Shown: piece after piece, positions 8,181 through 17,677 of the stretch
Layout of the letters: each line of letters starts with the position of its first letter
How positions within the stretch are numbered: position 1 is the stretch's first letter
NCBI GenBank assembly: GCA_025056455.1
Contig: JANWVY010000007.1
Span: 1 to 64,000 of the forward strand
Direction: 5' to 3'
Origin: Bryobacteraceae bacterium
Lineage (GTDB): Bacteria > Acidobacteriota > Terriglobia > Bryobacterales > Bryobacteraceae
DNA length: 64,000 nucleotides
Made by a program: the position numbers and the translations under genes
Notes under the pieces: model-generated
Told to the model about the DNA's origin: nothing
Database searches by the model: none
Seen by the model: the letters and a program-made list of their open reading frames with translations, nothing else

Positions 8181-9518
8181 CTAATCGGGGAGGTCTTGCT
8201 TGCTTGGTTCCGGCAGCCAGAAACTCGCCACGAAGCCGATCAAATAGACGCTCGTACCTACGATGGTTGCGGCTAGAGCGAGCTTCGCTGCGGGACCTGC
8301 CCCGGGGAGCCAAGTCGCGAGTTTCGTTGTGACCAAGGCGGCGCACGTGCCGATCATTCGGCCGCCGACATTCGCCGCAAAGCTCTCGCCGGTGCCCCGC
8401 AGATAGACGGGATAGACCCGGGGAAGATAATTTCCCCAGAAGCTAAATTGCGCAACCGTTACGAGGCCAACGAGAAAGATTCCAAGCCGCGTCAAGTCAA
8501 GGCTGCTAGTGGCCGCAACGCTAAAAGTGAAGGGGACCAACAGTAACCCTGGAATCTGGAAAATTCGCAGCAAACGGCGGCGGCTCACGATCCACACCGC
8601 CAGCGCCGCGAGAATCACCCGGCCTGTCAACCCCCCGATTTCTTGATACAGCTGCACGTTGCTGACAATTTGTTGTTGTTGGGGCCGGGCCAGGCCCGCG
8701 ACCTCAGGCAAGCTGGGAACAATGCGCGGCATGTGCTGAATCGCGCCGAACGCGGCTCCGTAGCTACAGGCAAACATGAGGGTCGTCACAACCGTCGTGC
8801 GGCGGAAACGGGGTTCAAATAGCTCGCGGATGCTCGGCCGCTTCAAAAGTCCGGCTTCTTTCTTGCGCTTCCACTCGGGGGACTCCGGCAAAAACGGACG
8901 GATGATCATGAGTGGGAAGGCAGGAATGACGCCTGAAATCAAGGTATAGCGCCAGGCAGAATGTGCGCCATGAATTTCTGGCAGCGAATCGGCATAGGTT
9001 ACTGCCAGGTAGTAAGCCCCAGTCACCATCAGTCCGCCAATCGAGGAAAAGGCCTGCGTGTAGCCCAAGACTGCTTCCCGTTGTTTCGGATTCGGGAAGA
9101 GTTCTGCTAGCCAGGCCACAGCAGCGACAAATTCTACACACACGCCAATGAATGTCGTGCACCGCAGCAAAAGCAACATCTCGAGCGAGGTTGCATAGCC
9201 CGCTGCCAGCGCCGAAAAAGCATACAGCAAGATGCTGTAGACCAGTACGCGGCGCCGGCCGAAAAGGTCCGTGAGGTAGCCCCCAATCAGCCCGAAGATT
9301 CCTCCCGCCATGGCCGGGATGTAGAAGAGATTCCCGGCCCAGTCATTATAGGCAGCCGTGCCTGGTTTCAAATTACCGAGCTCGGATAAGGCTGGCCCTA
9401 CAATGAGCGGCAGCACGAGCACTTCATAAATGTCAAAGGCGAAGCCGAGGGCGGCGACAATGCAGATAAGCCACTCCGTGGTCCGCATGGTTTGAGGTGG
9501 CGGCGTCGAGTTCTCCAT
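8181..9518 (-). CDS. MFS transporter
   Basis: This 445-residue protein has about 12 hydrophobic segments typical of the major facilitator superfamily. The conserved loop 2-3 motif appears as GGYLTDLFGRRRVL, and an equivalent of the sugar/acid symporter motif is seen at FLPESPEWKRKK in the central loop. This resembles the sugar and metabolite:H+ symporter families. The start lies 18 bases after the upstream regulator gene, which carries a sugar-binding-like sensor. A carbohydrate or organic acid substrate is therefore an inference from context. Confidence 0.9.
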   Translation of the reverse strand: MENSTPPPQTMRTTEWLICIVAALGFAFDIYEVLVLPLIVGPALSELGNLKPGTAAYNDWAGNLFYIPAMAGGIFGLIGGYLTDLFGRRRVLVYSILLYAFSALAAGYATSLEMLLLLRCTTFIGVCVEFVAAVAWLAELFPNPKQREAVLGYTQAFSSIGGLMVTGAYYLAVTYADSLPEIHGAHSAWRYTLISGVIPAFPLMIIRPFLPESPEWKRKKEAGLLKRPSIRELFEPRFRRTTVVTTLMFACSYGAAFGAIQHMPRIVPSLPEVAGLARPQQQQIVSNVQLYQEIGGLTGRVILAALAVWIVSRRRLLRIFQIPGLLLVPFTFSVAATSSLDLTRLGIFLVGLVTVAQFSFWGNYLPRVYPVYLRGTGESFAANVGGRMIGTCAALVTTKLATWLPGAGPAAKLALAATIVGTSVYLIGFVASFWLPEPSKQDLPD

Positions 9519-9536
9519 ATGAGTCGATTTGCCAGT

Positions 9537-10661
9537 TTATCGGATTCTTCGAACCGCAAGCCCCTGGCGCTTGCAGTCTTCTGCATAGATGTGATCCACG
9601 TTGGTAGAAGTTACGATGCGGTGGCGGGTATAGACCGCGGGAGGCACTTTTTTCTTCTGAAGCACATCCAAGGCGAGCCGGATCAAGCCGTCCCCATAGC
9701 GCTCAGGAAAATAAGCGACGGTTCCAATCAAGCGCGAGGCGGGCTGGCGCAATTCCTGCCGCGCATCAACTGTGGCGCCCTGGCCGACCACAATGCAGTG
9801 CTGCTCCCGGCCGGCCGAACGAAAGGCCTCGAGTGCCCCTAAGGCATTCGGGTCGTTCATGGCTAAAACGGCAATTTGTTTCGCTTTCGATTTCCGCAGG
9901 TAGCGCCTGACAGCGTCTTGGGCCCCTTCGAAGGTATTCCGGCCATCTAGGCGGATCACCCGCGCGGGCCAGTTCCGGAAGCTGTTTAACCCGGCCAGCG
10001 CACCCGCCATCCTTGATTCCAGCAGCGCGCCACCGTCGGCCAGCTCAATCAACAGCACCTCATCGAGTTGCTTCCAATGTTGCTGCACCCACCTAGCCGC
10101 GGCCCGACCGGCAAGCCGCCCCGCCTCGTAATTGTTGGCCCCGAAATAAATCGCCCCCGGCGCGGGCAGATCGACGAAGATCACCGGAATGCGCGCCTGC
10201 TGATACATAGCGGCTAGCGTTTGCGCCAGCTTCTCGAAAGTCTGGAACTCGATGGCCACGTCCACCCGCTCGGCAATCATGCGTTCAGCATTGCGGAGCG
10301 TGGTTTCTGGGTCGTAACGGTTGTCGAAGGTGATCAGCTCCACGTTTTGGGCCCGGGCCGCGTTTTCAATGCTTTCTGTTACGGTCTGCGCAAAGAGCGA
10401 ACGCTGAGTTTGCGAGGCGTAGCCAAGGCGGAGCCGGCGTGCCGTCAACCTGAGCTGAGAACGGTATCCGCGGCGCCCTAGCCGTTCCAGAAATCCTGCC
10501 ACTTCGAGCGTCTTCAAAAGCCGGGAAACGGTCGCCTTGTGCAGGCCCGTACGGTCGGCGATGTCTTGCACGCGGAGAATGGCGTTTGAATCTCCCCCCA
10601 AACCCGCAAAGCAGCGTAAAATCTCACAAGCTCGAAGCACGGCTTCCACGTAGTCGCTCAT
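9537..10661 (-). CDS. Hybrid regulator: IclR-type HTH plus periplasmic-binding-protein-like domain
   Basis: The first 85 residues of this 374-residue protein look like an IclR winged helix (EILRCFAGL, then VQDIADRTGLHKATVSRLLK). The rest is a type I periplasmic-binding fold as in LacI and ABC sugar-binding proteins (SIENAARAQNVELITFDNRY, FGANNYEAGRLAGRAAARWV, VLAMNDPNALGALEAFRSAG). IclR proteins normally have a GAF-like effector domain, so this is a swapped sensor. It probably senses a small carbohydrate-like ligand and controls the MFS gene 18 bases downstream. It faces the DUF1549 gene across a 78-base gap. Confidence 0.85.
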   Translation of the reverse strand: MSDYVEAVLRACEILRCFAGLGGDSNAILRVQDIADRTGLHKATVSRLLKTLEVAGFLERLGRRGYRSQLRLTARRLRLGYASQTQRSLFAQTVTESIENAARAQNVELITFDNRYDPETTLRNAERMIAERVDVAIEFQTFEKLAQTLAAMYQQARIPVIFVDLPAPGAIYFGANNYEAGRLAGRAAARWVQQHWKQLDEVLLIELADGGALLESRMAGALAGLNSFRNWPARVIRLDGRNTFEGAQDAVRRYLRKSKAKQIAVLAMNDPNALGALEAFRSAGREQHCIVVGQGATVDARQELRQPASRLIGTVAYFPERYGDGLIRLALDVLQKKKVPPAVYTRHRIVTSTNVDHIYAEDCKRQGLAVRRIR

Positions 10662-10667
10662 AGCGTC

Positions 10668-10678
10668 TCGTATGACGA
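10668..10678. promoter_or_regulatory. Small inverted repeat, possible operator
   Basis: TCGT-ATG-ACGA is a perfect 4-base inverted repeat with a 3-base spacer, 7 bases upstream of the regulator start codon and within the 78-base divergent gap. Its position suits autoregulation, but the arms are short and chance is a fair alternative. Confidence 0.2.
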
Positions 10679-10739
10679 TAGCGCAAGTCTCATCCAGTGA
10701 AACACAGATGCTTGGCGGTCGAAATAAGATAGTGGCATC

Positions 10740-13280
10740 ATGCGGGTGCTCTCTCCGTTGCTTGCAGGCTTGTACTTACTGGCCTGGCGCCCAGACTTGA
10801 TGGCTGCCGTCGACTTCCAAAAACAAGTCCAACCCATCCTCCGTGCCCGTTGCCAAGCTTGTCACGGCGCGGCCCAACAAATCAGCGGTCTTCGCCTAGA
10901 CACCAAGCAAGGCGCCCTCGCGGGCGGCTATTCCGGTCCGGTGATTGTTCCTGGCGATAGCGCCAAGAGCAAGTTAATTGACCGCGTGACGGGCGCTAAG
11001 GGCGTGATGCTCATGCCGCCCGGAGGCAAACCGCTGTCCGCCGAAGAGATCGCCATTCTGCGCCAGTGGATTGACGAAGGCGCCTCTTGGCCCGAATCGG
11101 CAGCGGATGCTTCTCAGCCGGCGAAAAGCCTCGCCCAGACTCTGGTTTCGAAACACTGGGCCTTCCAGCCGGTTGCAAATCCGAGGATCCCAAGTGCCGG
11201 CCTTCCTCCCTTGTCCAATCCCATCGATGCCTTTGTGCGCCAGAAACTGAATTCGCTGGGAATTTCGCCCTCTCCTGAAGCGCCTCGCCACACACTGGCG
11301 CGCCGGGTGTATCTCGATCTGGTGGGTCTTCCTCCAACGCCGTCGCAACTGGAAGAATTTCTTTCCGACGCCCGGCCAGACGCCTACGAGCGGCTCGTGG
11401 ACAAACTTCTGGCATCGCCACACTTTGGGGAGCGGTGGGCGCGCCCCTGGCTCGACCGCGCCCGATACGCCGACAGCGATGGGTATGAGAAGGATTGGAT
11501 CCGTCCTTATGCCTGGCGCTACCGCCACTGGGTGATCAACGCGCTGAACCGCGATCTGCCTTTTGACCAGTTTACGATCGAGCAGTTGGCCGGGGACCTG
11601 TTGCCCCAAGCCACCGTCGAACAGCGTGTGGCGACTGGCTTCCACCGCCAAACCATGACCAACCGCGAGGGCGGAATCGATAACAAGCAGTTCCGTTTTG
11701 AGACCGCTGTCGACCGCGTGAACACGACCGCTGCTACCTGGCTCGGCCTCACCATGGCGTGCACCCAGTGCCATGACCACAAATACGATCCGTTCACGCA
11801 GAAAGATTTCTATCAGCTGTTTGCATTCTTTGAACACGTCGAGGAAGTAGACATTGATGCGCCTTTGCCGGGAGAGCTGGAACCTTATTTCGCCAAACGC
11901 GATGAATATCGCGCGGAGCGCAACCGCCTGCTTGCCGAATACAAAGTGCACGAACAGCAGGTTGCTTGGGAGAAAGAGATGCTGCGCGCCGCCGCCAACC
12001 CGGGCGAGCGAACCGATTGGGATCTGGCCTGGGACTGCTTGCTAAAGTTAACAGAATTTGGCGATGGCGAGAAAATCATCCGGATTCCCTGGGACAAGCG
12101 CACTCAACGCGAGCACGACATCCTCACCAACCATTTCATTCGCAACTATCACTTCGCTGTTGGACCGAAGAAATACGCCGAAACCAAGTTTAAGGAGCTT
12201 GATCAGAAGCTCACCGAGCTTGCGGCGAAGTATCCTCAACTGACCCAAGCCATGACGCTCCAAGAGGAGCCTTCGGAGCAGCCGACCTATTTGCGTGTTC
12301 GCGGGGATTACCGCTCGCTTGGCATCCCGGTTCAACCGGCGACGCCGGCGATTCTGCCGCCTCTCGGCGTGAAAGGCCGCCGGCCCAACCGCCTGGATCT
12401 GGCCCGGTGGCTAGTTTCCAAAGAGAACCCTCTGACGGCTCGCGTTACCGTCAACTGGGTGTGGGCCGAACTGTTCGGCCGGGGCCTGGTGAAAACGCTT
12501 GACGATTTTGGTGTGCGCGGCGACCCGCCTTCGCATCCTGACTTGCTCGATCACCTGGCTTATACGTTTCGTGAGGATGGCTGGAGCTTGAAGCGGCTGA
12601 TCCGCCGGATCGTAACCTCGGCGACCTACAAGCAATCCTCAGTCGTCCGCCCTGAGCTAAAAGAGCGAGATCCAGAAAACGCCTTGCTGGCCCGTCAAAA
12701 CCGGCTGCGGCTGCCGGCGGAGCTACTCCGCGATTCGGCTCTTGTGGCAAGCGGGCTGATCACACACGAGATCGGAGGCAAGAGTTTTATGCCGCCGCAA
12801 CCCCCCGGTGTCACAGAACTGGGCTACGGAGCCAAGGGTTGGGGAGTGGGATGGAAAGAATCGGCTGGGGCACAGAAGTACCGGCGCGGGCTCTATATCC
12901 ATTTCCAGCGCACGACGCCCTATCCGATGCTGATGAATTTCGATGCGCCGAAAGCGGCAGTCGCTCAGTGTAAGCGAGAACGCTCCAATACGCCTTTGCA
13001 GGCCCTGAATCTTCTCAACGACCCTGTGTTCTTTGAAGCCGCCCAAGCTTTAGCGCGGGAGGTGATGACCGGCTCGGAGGATTGGAACGGGCGGTTAAAC
13101 CAGGCCTTCTTCCGCGTTCTCAGCCGCCCGCCAAGCGCCTCCGAACGCCTCCATTTCGAGAAATTCTATGCGCGCCAAAAGCAACAACACCAGCAAGGTG
13201 GGGATTCTGGCGAAGTTGCGGCTTGGACGGTTCTTGCCAGCGTACTTCTCAATGTTGATGAATTCGTTACCCGAGAATAG
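10740..13280 (+). CDS. Planctomycete-type cytochrome c / DUF1549 / DUF1553 protein
   Basis: This 846-residue exported protein has a signal peptide, then a PSCyt1-type cytochrome domain with a heme motif CQACH (residues 38-42). A DUF1549 domain follows (about 140-345), with a second CxxCH in TMACTQCHDHKYDPF, and then a DUF1553 domain (about 545-800, FGRGLVKTLDDFGVRG and SNTPLQALNLLNDPVFFEAA). These proteins occur in large families in Planctomycetes and Solibacter-type Acidobacteria. They are thought to act in periplasmic redox steps of polysaccharide breakdown, but the reaction is not known. It is followed after 28 bases by its usual partner, a DUF1501 gene. Confidence 0.9.
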   Translation: MRVLSPLLAGLYLLAWRPDLMAAVDFQKQVQPILRARCQACHGAAQQISGLRLDTKQGALAGGYSGPVIVPGDSAKSKLIDRVTGAKGVMLMPPGGKPLSAEEIAILRQWIDEGASWPESAADASQPAKSLAQTLVSKHWAFQPVANPRIPSAGLPPLSNPIDAFVRQKLNSLGISPSPEAPRHTLARRVYLDLVGLPPTPSQLEEFLSDARPDAYERLVDKLLASPHFGERWARPWLDRARYADSDGYEKDWIRPYAWRYRHWVINALNRDLPFDQFTIEQLAGDLLPQATVEQRVATGFHRQTMTNREGGIDNKQFRFETAVDRVNTTAATWLGLTMACTQCHDHKYDPFTQKDFYQLFAFFEHVEEVDIDAPLPGELEPYFAKRDEYRAERNRLLAEYKVHEQQVAWEKEMLRAAANPGERTDWDLAWDCLLKLTEFGDGEKIIRIPWDKRTQREHDILTNHFIRNYHFAVGPKKYAETKFKELDQKLTELAAKYPQLTQAMTLQEEPSEQPTYLRVRGDYRSLGIPVQPATPAILPPLGVKGRRPNRLDLARWLVSKENPLTARVTVNWVWAELFGRGLVKTLDDFGVRGDPPSHPDLLDHLAYTFREDGWSLKRLIRRIVTSATYKQSSVVRPELKERDPENALLARQNRLRLPAELLRDSALVASGLITHEIGGKSFMPPQPPGVTELGYGAKGWGVGWKESAGAQKYRRGLYIHFQRTTPYPMLMNFDAPKAAVAQCKRERSNTPLQALNLLNDPVFFEAAQALAREVMTGSEDWNGRLNQAFFRVLSRPPSASERLHFEKFYARQKQQHQQGGDSGEVAAWTVLASVLLNVDEFVTRE

Positions 13281-13291
13281 CTAGTTCAATC

Positions 13292-13299
13292 GGAAGGAG
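13292..13299 (+). promoter_or_regulatory. Strong ribosome binding site fixing the DUF1501 start
   Basis: GGAAGGAG lies 9 bases before the ATG at 13309. The in-frame TTG at 13300 directly abuts this site, so the ATG is the better start. Confidence 0.7.
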
Positions 13300-13308
13300 T
13301 TGATTTCG

Positions 13309-14763
13309 ATGCCCTCACCTCTCCGCCCGGAACAATTGCTCGCCATCCACTCGCGCCGGGCCTTCCTACGCGATTGCGCGGGCGGAATCGGGGCCATGGC
13401 GCTGGCCCATCTTCTGGCTCGCGATGGTTATAGCGCCCCAGTTGCTTCACCCAGCGCCAATCCCCTGGCTCCCAAACCGCCACATTTTACCCCGAAAGCC
13501 AAGAATGTCATCTTCCTTTTTATGGAGGGGGCGCCGAGCCAGATGGACCTCTTCGACGAGAAGCCAGAACTCCGCAAATGGCATGGCAAACCGCTTCCCG
13601 CTTCGCTGACCAAAGACCTGAAACTAGCGTTCATTAAACCGACCGCTACCGTGCTGGCAAGCCCTTTCCGCTTCCGCCGTTACGGTCAGTGTGGCATGGA
13701 GTTGTCGGAGTTGCTCCCCAACCTTGGCTCCTGCGCCGACGAGATCACCCTGATCCGCTCGATGTACAGTGAGGCCTTTAACCACCACCCGGGACAATTG
13801 TTTTTGTTCACCGGCAGCATGGTGGCGGGACGTCCCACCATGGGGGCGTGGATCCAGTATGGGCTAGGGAGCGAATCCCAGAATCTGCCAGGGTTCGTCG
13901 TGCTGGCTTCGGGTGTGGGAACGAGCGCTGGCTCGGATAACTGGTCTAGCGGTTTCTTACCTTCCTCTTACGCAGGCACTGTTTTTCGGAGCCAAGGCGA
14001 TCCCATCCTGTATCTTTCCAACCCTGCTGGAGTGAATCAGCAGACCCAACGAGAGCGGCTTGATTTGATCCGGCAGATGAATCTCGAGCATCTGGAGCGG
14101 ACTGGCGATTTGGAGATTGCCTCGCGCATTCATTCCTACGAGCTTGCCTATCGTATGCAGATGTCCGCTCCCGAGCTGATCGACTTCTCCCAGGAGTCGC
14201 CCCAAACTCTGGAAGCTTACGGGCTCAACAACGAAAAGACGCGCGCCTTTGGCGCGAACTGTTTGCTCGCTCGCCGGCTTGTGGAGCGCGGCGTGCGTTT
14301 TGTCCTGCTCATGCACGCCAGCTGGGACCATCACAGCGGTTTGGCCAAGGGTCTGCCCCGGATGTGCGAAGCCACGGATCAACCTGCTGCGGCTCTGCTC
14401 AAAGACCTTAAACAGCGGGGGCTTTTGCAAGAGACGCTGGTCATTTGGGGTGGGGAGTTTGGCCGGACCCCGCTTTCTGAAATCCGCCGCCCGGATGATC
14501 CGGACAGCATTGGCCGCGATCACCATCCCAACGGCTATTCTATGTGGATGGCTGGCGGGGGAATCAAAGCAGGCTTTACAATCGGGAAAACCGACGAGCT
14601 AGCTTTGCAGGTTGTGGAAGACCGGATCCACGTCCACGATTTGCAGGCGACCATTCTCCATTGCTTGGGCATGGATCATACGAAACTCACGTATCGACAT
14701 ATGGGTCGGGACTTCCGCCTGACCGACATTCACGGCGAAGTCGTTCAGAAAATCTTGGCCTGA
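13309..14763 (+). CDS. DUF1501 domain-containing protein (exported, sulfatase-like fold)
   Basis: This protein of about 484 residues has a Tat-like N-terminus (SRRAFLRDCAGGIGAMALAH) and is a typical DUF1501 member, a family related in fold to alkaline phosphatases and sulfatases. Visible family blocks are VIFLFMEGAPSQMDLFDEKP near the start, SMYSEAFNHHPGQLFLFTGS, and WGGEFGRTPLSE followed by GRDHHPNGYSMWMAGGGIK near the end. DUF1501 genes are almost always paired with cytochrome/DUF1549/DUF1553 genes, as here. The pair is presumably one exported redox/hydrolase unit; the substrate is unknown. Confidence 0.9.
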   Translation: MPSPLRPEQLLAIHSRRAFLRDCAGGIGAMALAHLLARDGYSAPVASPSANPLAPKPPHFTPKAKNVIFLFMEGAPSQMDLFDEKPELRKWHGKPLPASLTKDLKLAFIKPTATVLASPFRFRRYGQCGMELSELLPNLGSCADEITLIRSMYSEAFNHHPGQLFLFTGSMVAGRPTMGAWIQYGLGSESQNLPGFVVLASGVGTSAGSDNWSSGFLPSSYAGTVFRSQGDPILYLSNPAGVNQQTQRERLDLIRQMNLEHLERTGDLEIASRIHSYELAYRMQMSAPELIDFSQESPQTLEAYGLNNEKTRAFGANCLLARRLVERGVRFVLLMHASWDHHSGLAKGLPRMCEATDQPAAALLKDLKQRGLLQETLVIWGGEFGRTPLSEIRRPDDPDSIGRDHHPNGYSMWMAGGGIKAGFTIGKTDELALQVVEDRIHVHDLQATILHCLGMDHTKLTYRHMGRDFRLTDIHGEVVQKILA

Positions 14764-14794
14764 GGCAGTCGCTTGTCTCCTGGCCAGGCTAAGC

Positions 14795-17488
14795 CTAGGG
14801 CCGGCGCTGGCGGTGCTGTTGTTCGAGTACGCGGGGATCATCCATCCGGGGGCTTGGCTTCGGATCCAGTGGCTCGCGGGCTTGTTGCGGATCGAATAAT
14901 TCCGGGCGGATGGGTTGCACCACATACGGGGTGAAGTCCGGTGTGGACGTGAAACAGTCCAATAAATCCGCCGCTGTCGCGTCGTACAGGTTGAGCGGCG
15001 GCAGGCCCAAAATCCGGAATACGGTTTTCAGCAAACCAGGGAAGCTCGTATTTACACGCGAGACGTAATTCTTCTTGGCGTACGGGCTCACAACAAGAAG
15101 CACCGTGCGGTGTGAATCAATATGATCCACGCCACCTTGGGCATCGTCTTCGGTAATGAAAACTGCCATGGTCTTCCACCACGGCGTCTGAGACAGGTAT
15201 TCGATGATTCGCCCCAGGGCATAGTCGTTGTCGGCGACATAAGAGGCTTCAAAGGGGTAGCCGTCTTCTGGCCTTGGTTTTGCAATATGGTCATTCGGAA
15301 GGTGAATAAAGATCAGCCGGGGAAATTCTTCTCCGCCTTTCACGAAGCGCTTTTCCACGTCTTGGATGAACTGTGTGGCCCGGTATTGGTCAGGAATGTT
15401 CATGTTGTACTGCGGGTAATCCCGAGCTGTGTTTCGATATAGCGGCTCGGGCATCGGAACATTCGTAAGCAAGCGCGCCCCGGTTGGTTTGAGTCCGGGC
15501 CCTTCGTCCACGCCGGCGAGTTCAAAGCCTTCTCCGTAGTTACGGAACGAAACGCCATGGCGCTCGAGATGATGCCAAAGCGTGCCGGCCTCGAGCTGCT
15601 CTTCCGGATGAACCGAGGAATTGCTCTCCATGAACTGTAATCGGCCAGGCGCCTTGGTTGGCAAACGGAAATCCTTTTGCCCGCTCGACCGAAGGCTGCT
15701 TTCAATCCAGGCATTGGGATAGGAGCCGACAATCCAATGATGACCGTCTACGCTTACCTCTGAATCGGCGTAAAAGTTATCGCTGAAGGCATAGCGCGCA
15801 GCCAAGAGATGATGGTTCGGTGTCACGTTGACGCTTCGCAGGGCGAAGCGCAATTGCAGGCCGCTGCCCTGACGGGGATAAACATTCCCCGTCTGACCGA
15901 ACCGTGCCAGATCCCAGACGCCTCGCGGAGCGCCGTTGGAGGCTTGTTGGATGTCTCCAAAAACTTCATCGTAGGTGCGGTTCTCCTTGACGATGATCAC
16001 CACATGGCGAATCTCTTTGGGAGGCGCAAGTGCAGCTTCCCTAACGGGAAGAAAACCGTTGTTGGCGAGTACCCGGTTGGTGAGCTGCTTCAGATCGTTT
16101 TTGTCGGGAACGGGAAAAAACGTGAGGGCCCCGCGGCGCAAATTCATCATGAAGCTTTCTGGCAAGGGGCCGGCAGTTGTGGCATTGGGTCCTGTCCCGT
16201 CTCCTTTGGCGTTGGCGACGTACACCTGATCGCGGTCTACCACCAAGCGTGCCGGAAACCACGCTGCCGGAATATGCCCGGCGACTTGGTGAGTTTGCAA
16301 GTCGACAACACCCACCGCGTTGATCCCTGCTTCCGCAACAAAAAGCAAGTTCGATGCCTGATGCCAAGCCAGGCCAATGGGCAAAACCCCCCGGTAGTTT
16401 TCCAGGCCCGGAATGCGGATGGTAATTTCCTCAATCACGCGCCGCTGAATGGGATCTACGACGGAAACCGTGTCGTTGTGGGCGTTTGAAACATAGACGC
16501 GATCCTTGGTGGCGACAACGCCTGAGGGACTGCTACCACCTAAGCTCTGGCCTCCAAACGGTAATCCCGTCCGCACAAACCCTTCTACGGCGGGATTGGA
16601 GGGATCCTCCACGTTGATCACGCAAAGCGAGTTTGACTCTGCGACATTCGGGTCTCCGAGACCTGGAACCTTTACCGCTTGGCCGGCCGCGTTGAGGCGC
16701 GTTGCGCCCGCGCGCGCTTCGGCGGAGGGAAAACCGAAGGCCGGAAACTCTAGCCCAGTTTCTCGCGCCCGGCGGCGGTCAGCGCCTGGAACGGGCTGAT
16801 ATTCGAACATCCCGATGTTGGTGACGAAGGCGCGGTTGCCCTCGGGCGACAAGGCCACGGCAAACGGCAAGCGCCCGACTTTGGCCGAGGCCAACAGTCG
16901 CTTCTTTTTGGTGTCAAGGATCACGAGCCGGTAGTTGGCCTGATCGACCACAAACAGCAGCGACCGTTTTGGGTCGAAAACCAAGTCCCCAGAATAGCTG
17001 TCCTGAAACCCACCTTGGTTCAAATCGTAAACGTGCTTTGTGCGGCCCGTTCGAACGTCTAGCAAGCGCACCCGGCCGGAGTTCCCTTCCGAGACGTACA
17101 GCCCGCGGTCATCCTCAAAGGCGAGACCCATGAAAACCCCGCGCCAGTCCTCTTCCTCGGGCTCTTGATCGGCCTTCCAGGGGGCAAGCGACGTACGCTG
17201 GTAGCGCCCCCCGGGCAGCGCCCGCAAGACGGTGAGCGAGAAACGTCGCGAGCCGCCGTCTGCCGTCACAATCGTCTTTCCATTCGGACTCACCGCCAGG
17301 CCAAAGGAGCCAGGTCCGGTTTTAAAAAATTTTCCGAATGGTGTAATCAGCCGTCCTCCTGGGAGGATGCTTTGCCCTCCGCCACGCTGGAGCGGGGTTC
17401 TTGTACCGGCCGGAGCGCGATACTCGGCAGCTTGTGCTGGCAGGAGCGTAGCCAGCAGCGCCGCGATCAGCAGGCGTCGACGGTCCAT
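14795..17488 (-). CDS. Exported beta-propeller / phosphoesterase fusion (YncE-like plus PF04185-like)
   Basis: This protein of about 897 residues starts at the ATG at 17488, which gives a clean signal peptide (MDRRRLLIAALLATLLPAQA). Residues about 50-480 form a YncE-like seven-bladed propeller (VVDQANYRLVILDTKKKRLL, RVYVSNAHNDTVSVVDPIQR). Residues about 500-870 are a phosphoesterase domain of the phospholipase C/acid phosphatase class (VVIIVKENRTYDEVFGDIQQ, FSDNFYADSEVSVDGHHWIV, FIHLPNDH, VFITEDDAQGGVDHIDSHR). The hydrolysed substrate is not known. It converges with the DUF1501 gene with only 31 bases between. Confidence 0.88.
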   Translation of the reverse strand: MDRRRLLIAALLATLLPAQAAEYRAPAGTRTPLQRGGGQSILPGGRLITPFGKFFKTGPGSFGLAVSPNGKTIVTADGGSRRFSLTVLRALPGGRYQRTSLAPWKADQEPEEEDWRGVFMGLAFEDDRGLYVSEGNSGRVRLLDVRTGRTKHVYDLNQGGFQDSYSGDLVFDPKRSLLFVVDQANYRLVILDTKKKRLLASAKVGRLPFAVALSPEGNRAFVTNIGMFEYQPVPGADRRRARETGLEFPAFGFPSAEARAGATRLNAAGQAVKVPGLGDPNVAESNSLCVINVEDPSNPAVEGFVRTGLPFGGQSLGGSSPSGVVATKDRVYVSNAHNDTVSVVDPIQRRVIEEITIRIPGLENYRGVLPIGLAWHQASNLLFVAEAGINAVGVVDLQTHQVAGHIPAAWFPARLVVDRDQVYVANAKGDGTGPNATTAGPLPESFMMNLRRGALTFFPVPDKNDLKQLTNRVLANNGFLPVREAALAPPKEIRHVVIIVKENRTYDEVFGDIQQASNGAPRGVWDLARFGQTGNVYPRQGSGLQLRFALRSVNVTPNHHLLAARYAFSDNFYADSEVSVDGHHWIVGSYPNAWIESSLRSSGQKDFRLPTKAPGRLQFMESNSSVHPEEQLEAGTLWHHLERHGVSFRNYGEGFELAGVDEGPGLKPTGARLLTNVPMPEPLYRNTARDYPQYNMNIPDQYRATQFIQDVEKRFVKGGEEFPRLIFIHLPNDHIAKPRPEDGYPFEASYVADNDYALGRIIEYLSQTPWWKTMAVFITEDDAQGGVDHIDSHRTVLLVVSPYAKKNYVSRVNTSFPGLLKTVFRILGLPPLNLYDATAADLLDCFTSTPDFTPYVVQPIRPELFDPQQAREPLDPKPSPRMDDPRVLEQQHRQRRP

Positions 17489-17677
17489 GTTTCGCACTCT
17501 AGCAAAGCAGGCTTCCGGAGTGGTTTGTGGGTGGAGTTGCCTGTGGGGAGGCCAGCCGCATGGCAAGAAACGGGGCGCTACGGCAGTACAGGGTCGGTGT
17601 TATGCTGGAAGGGAACTTCGAGGGAACTCCAGGCGATTTGGTTGCCTGAAGGAGCCCGCAAAGGAGTGTGTTGATCC

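Noticed and set aside
10974-11951. 325-residue open frame opposite the DUF1549 gene
   Set aside because: It lies fully inside a well-supported gene on the other strand and has no family features.
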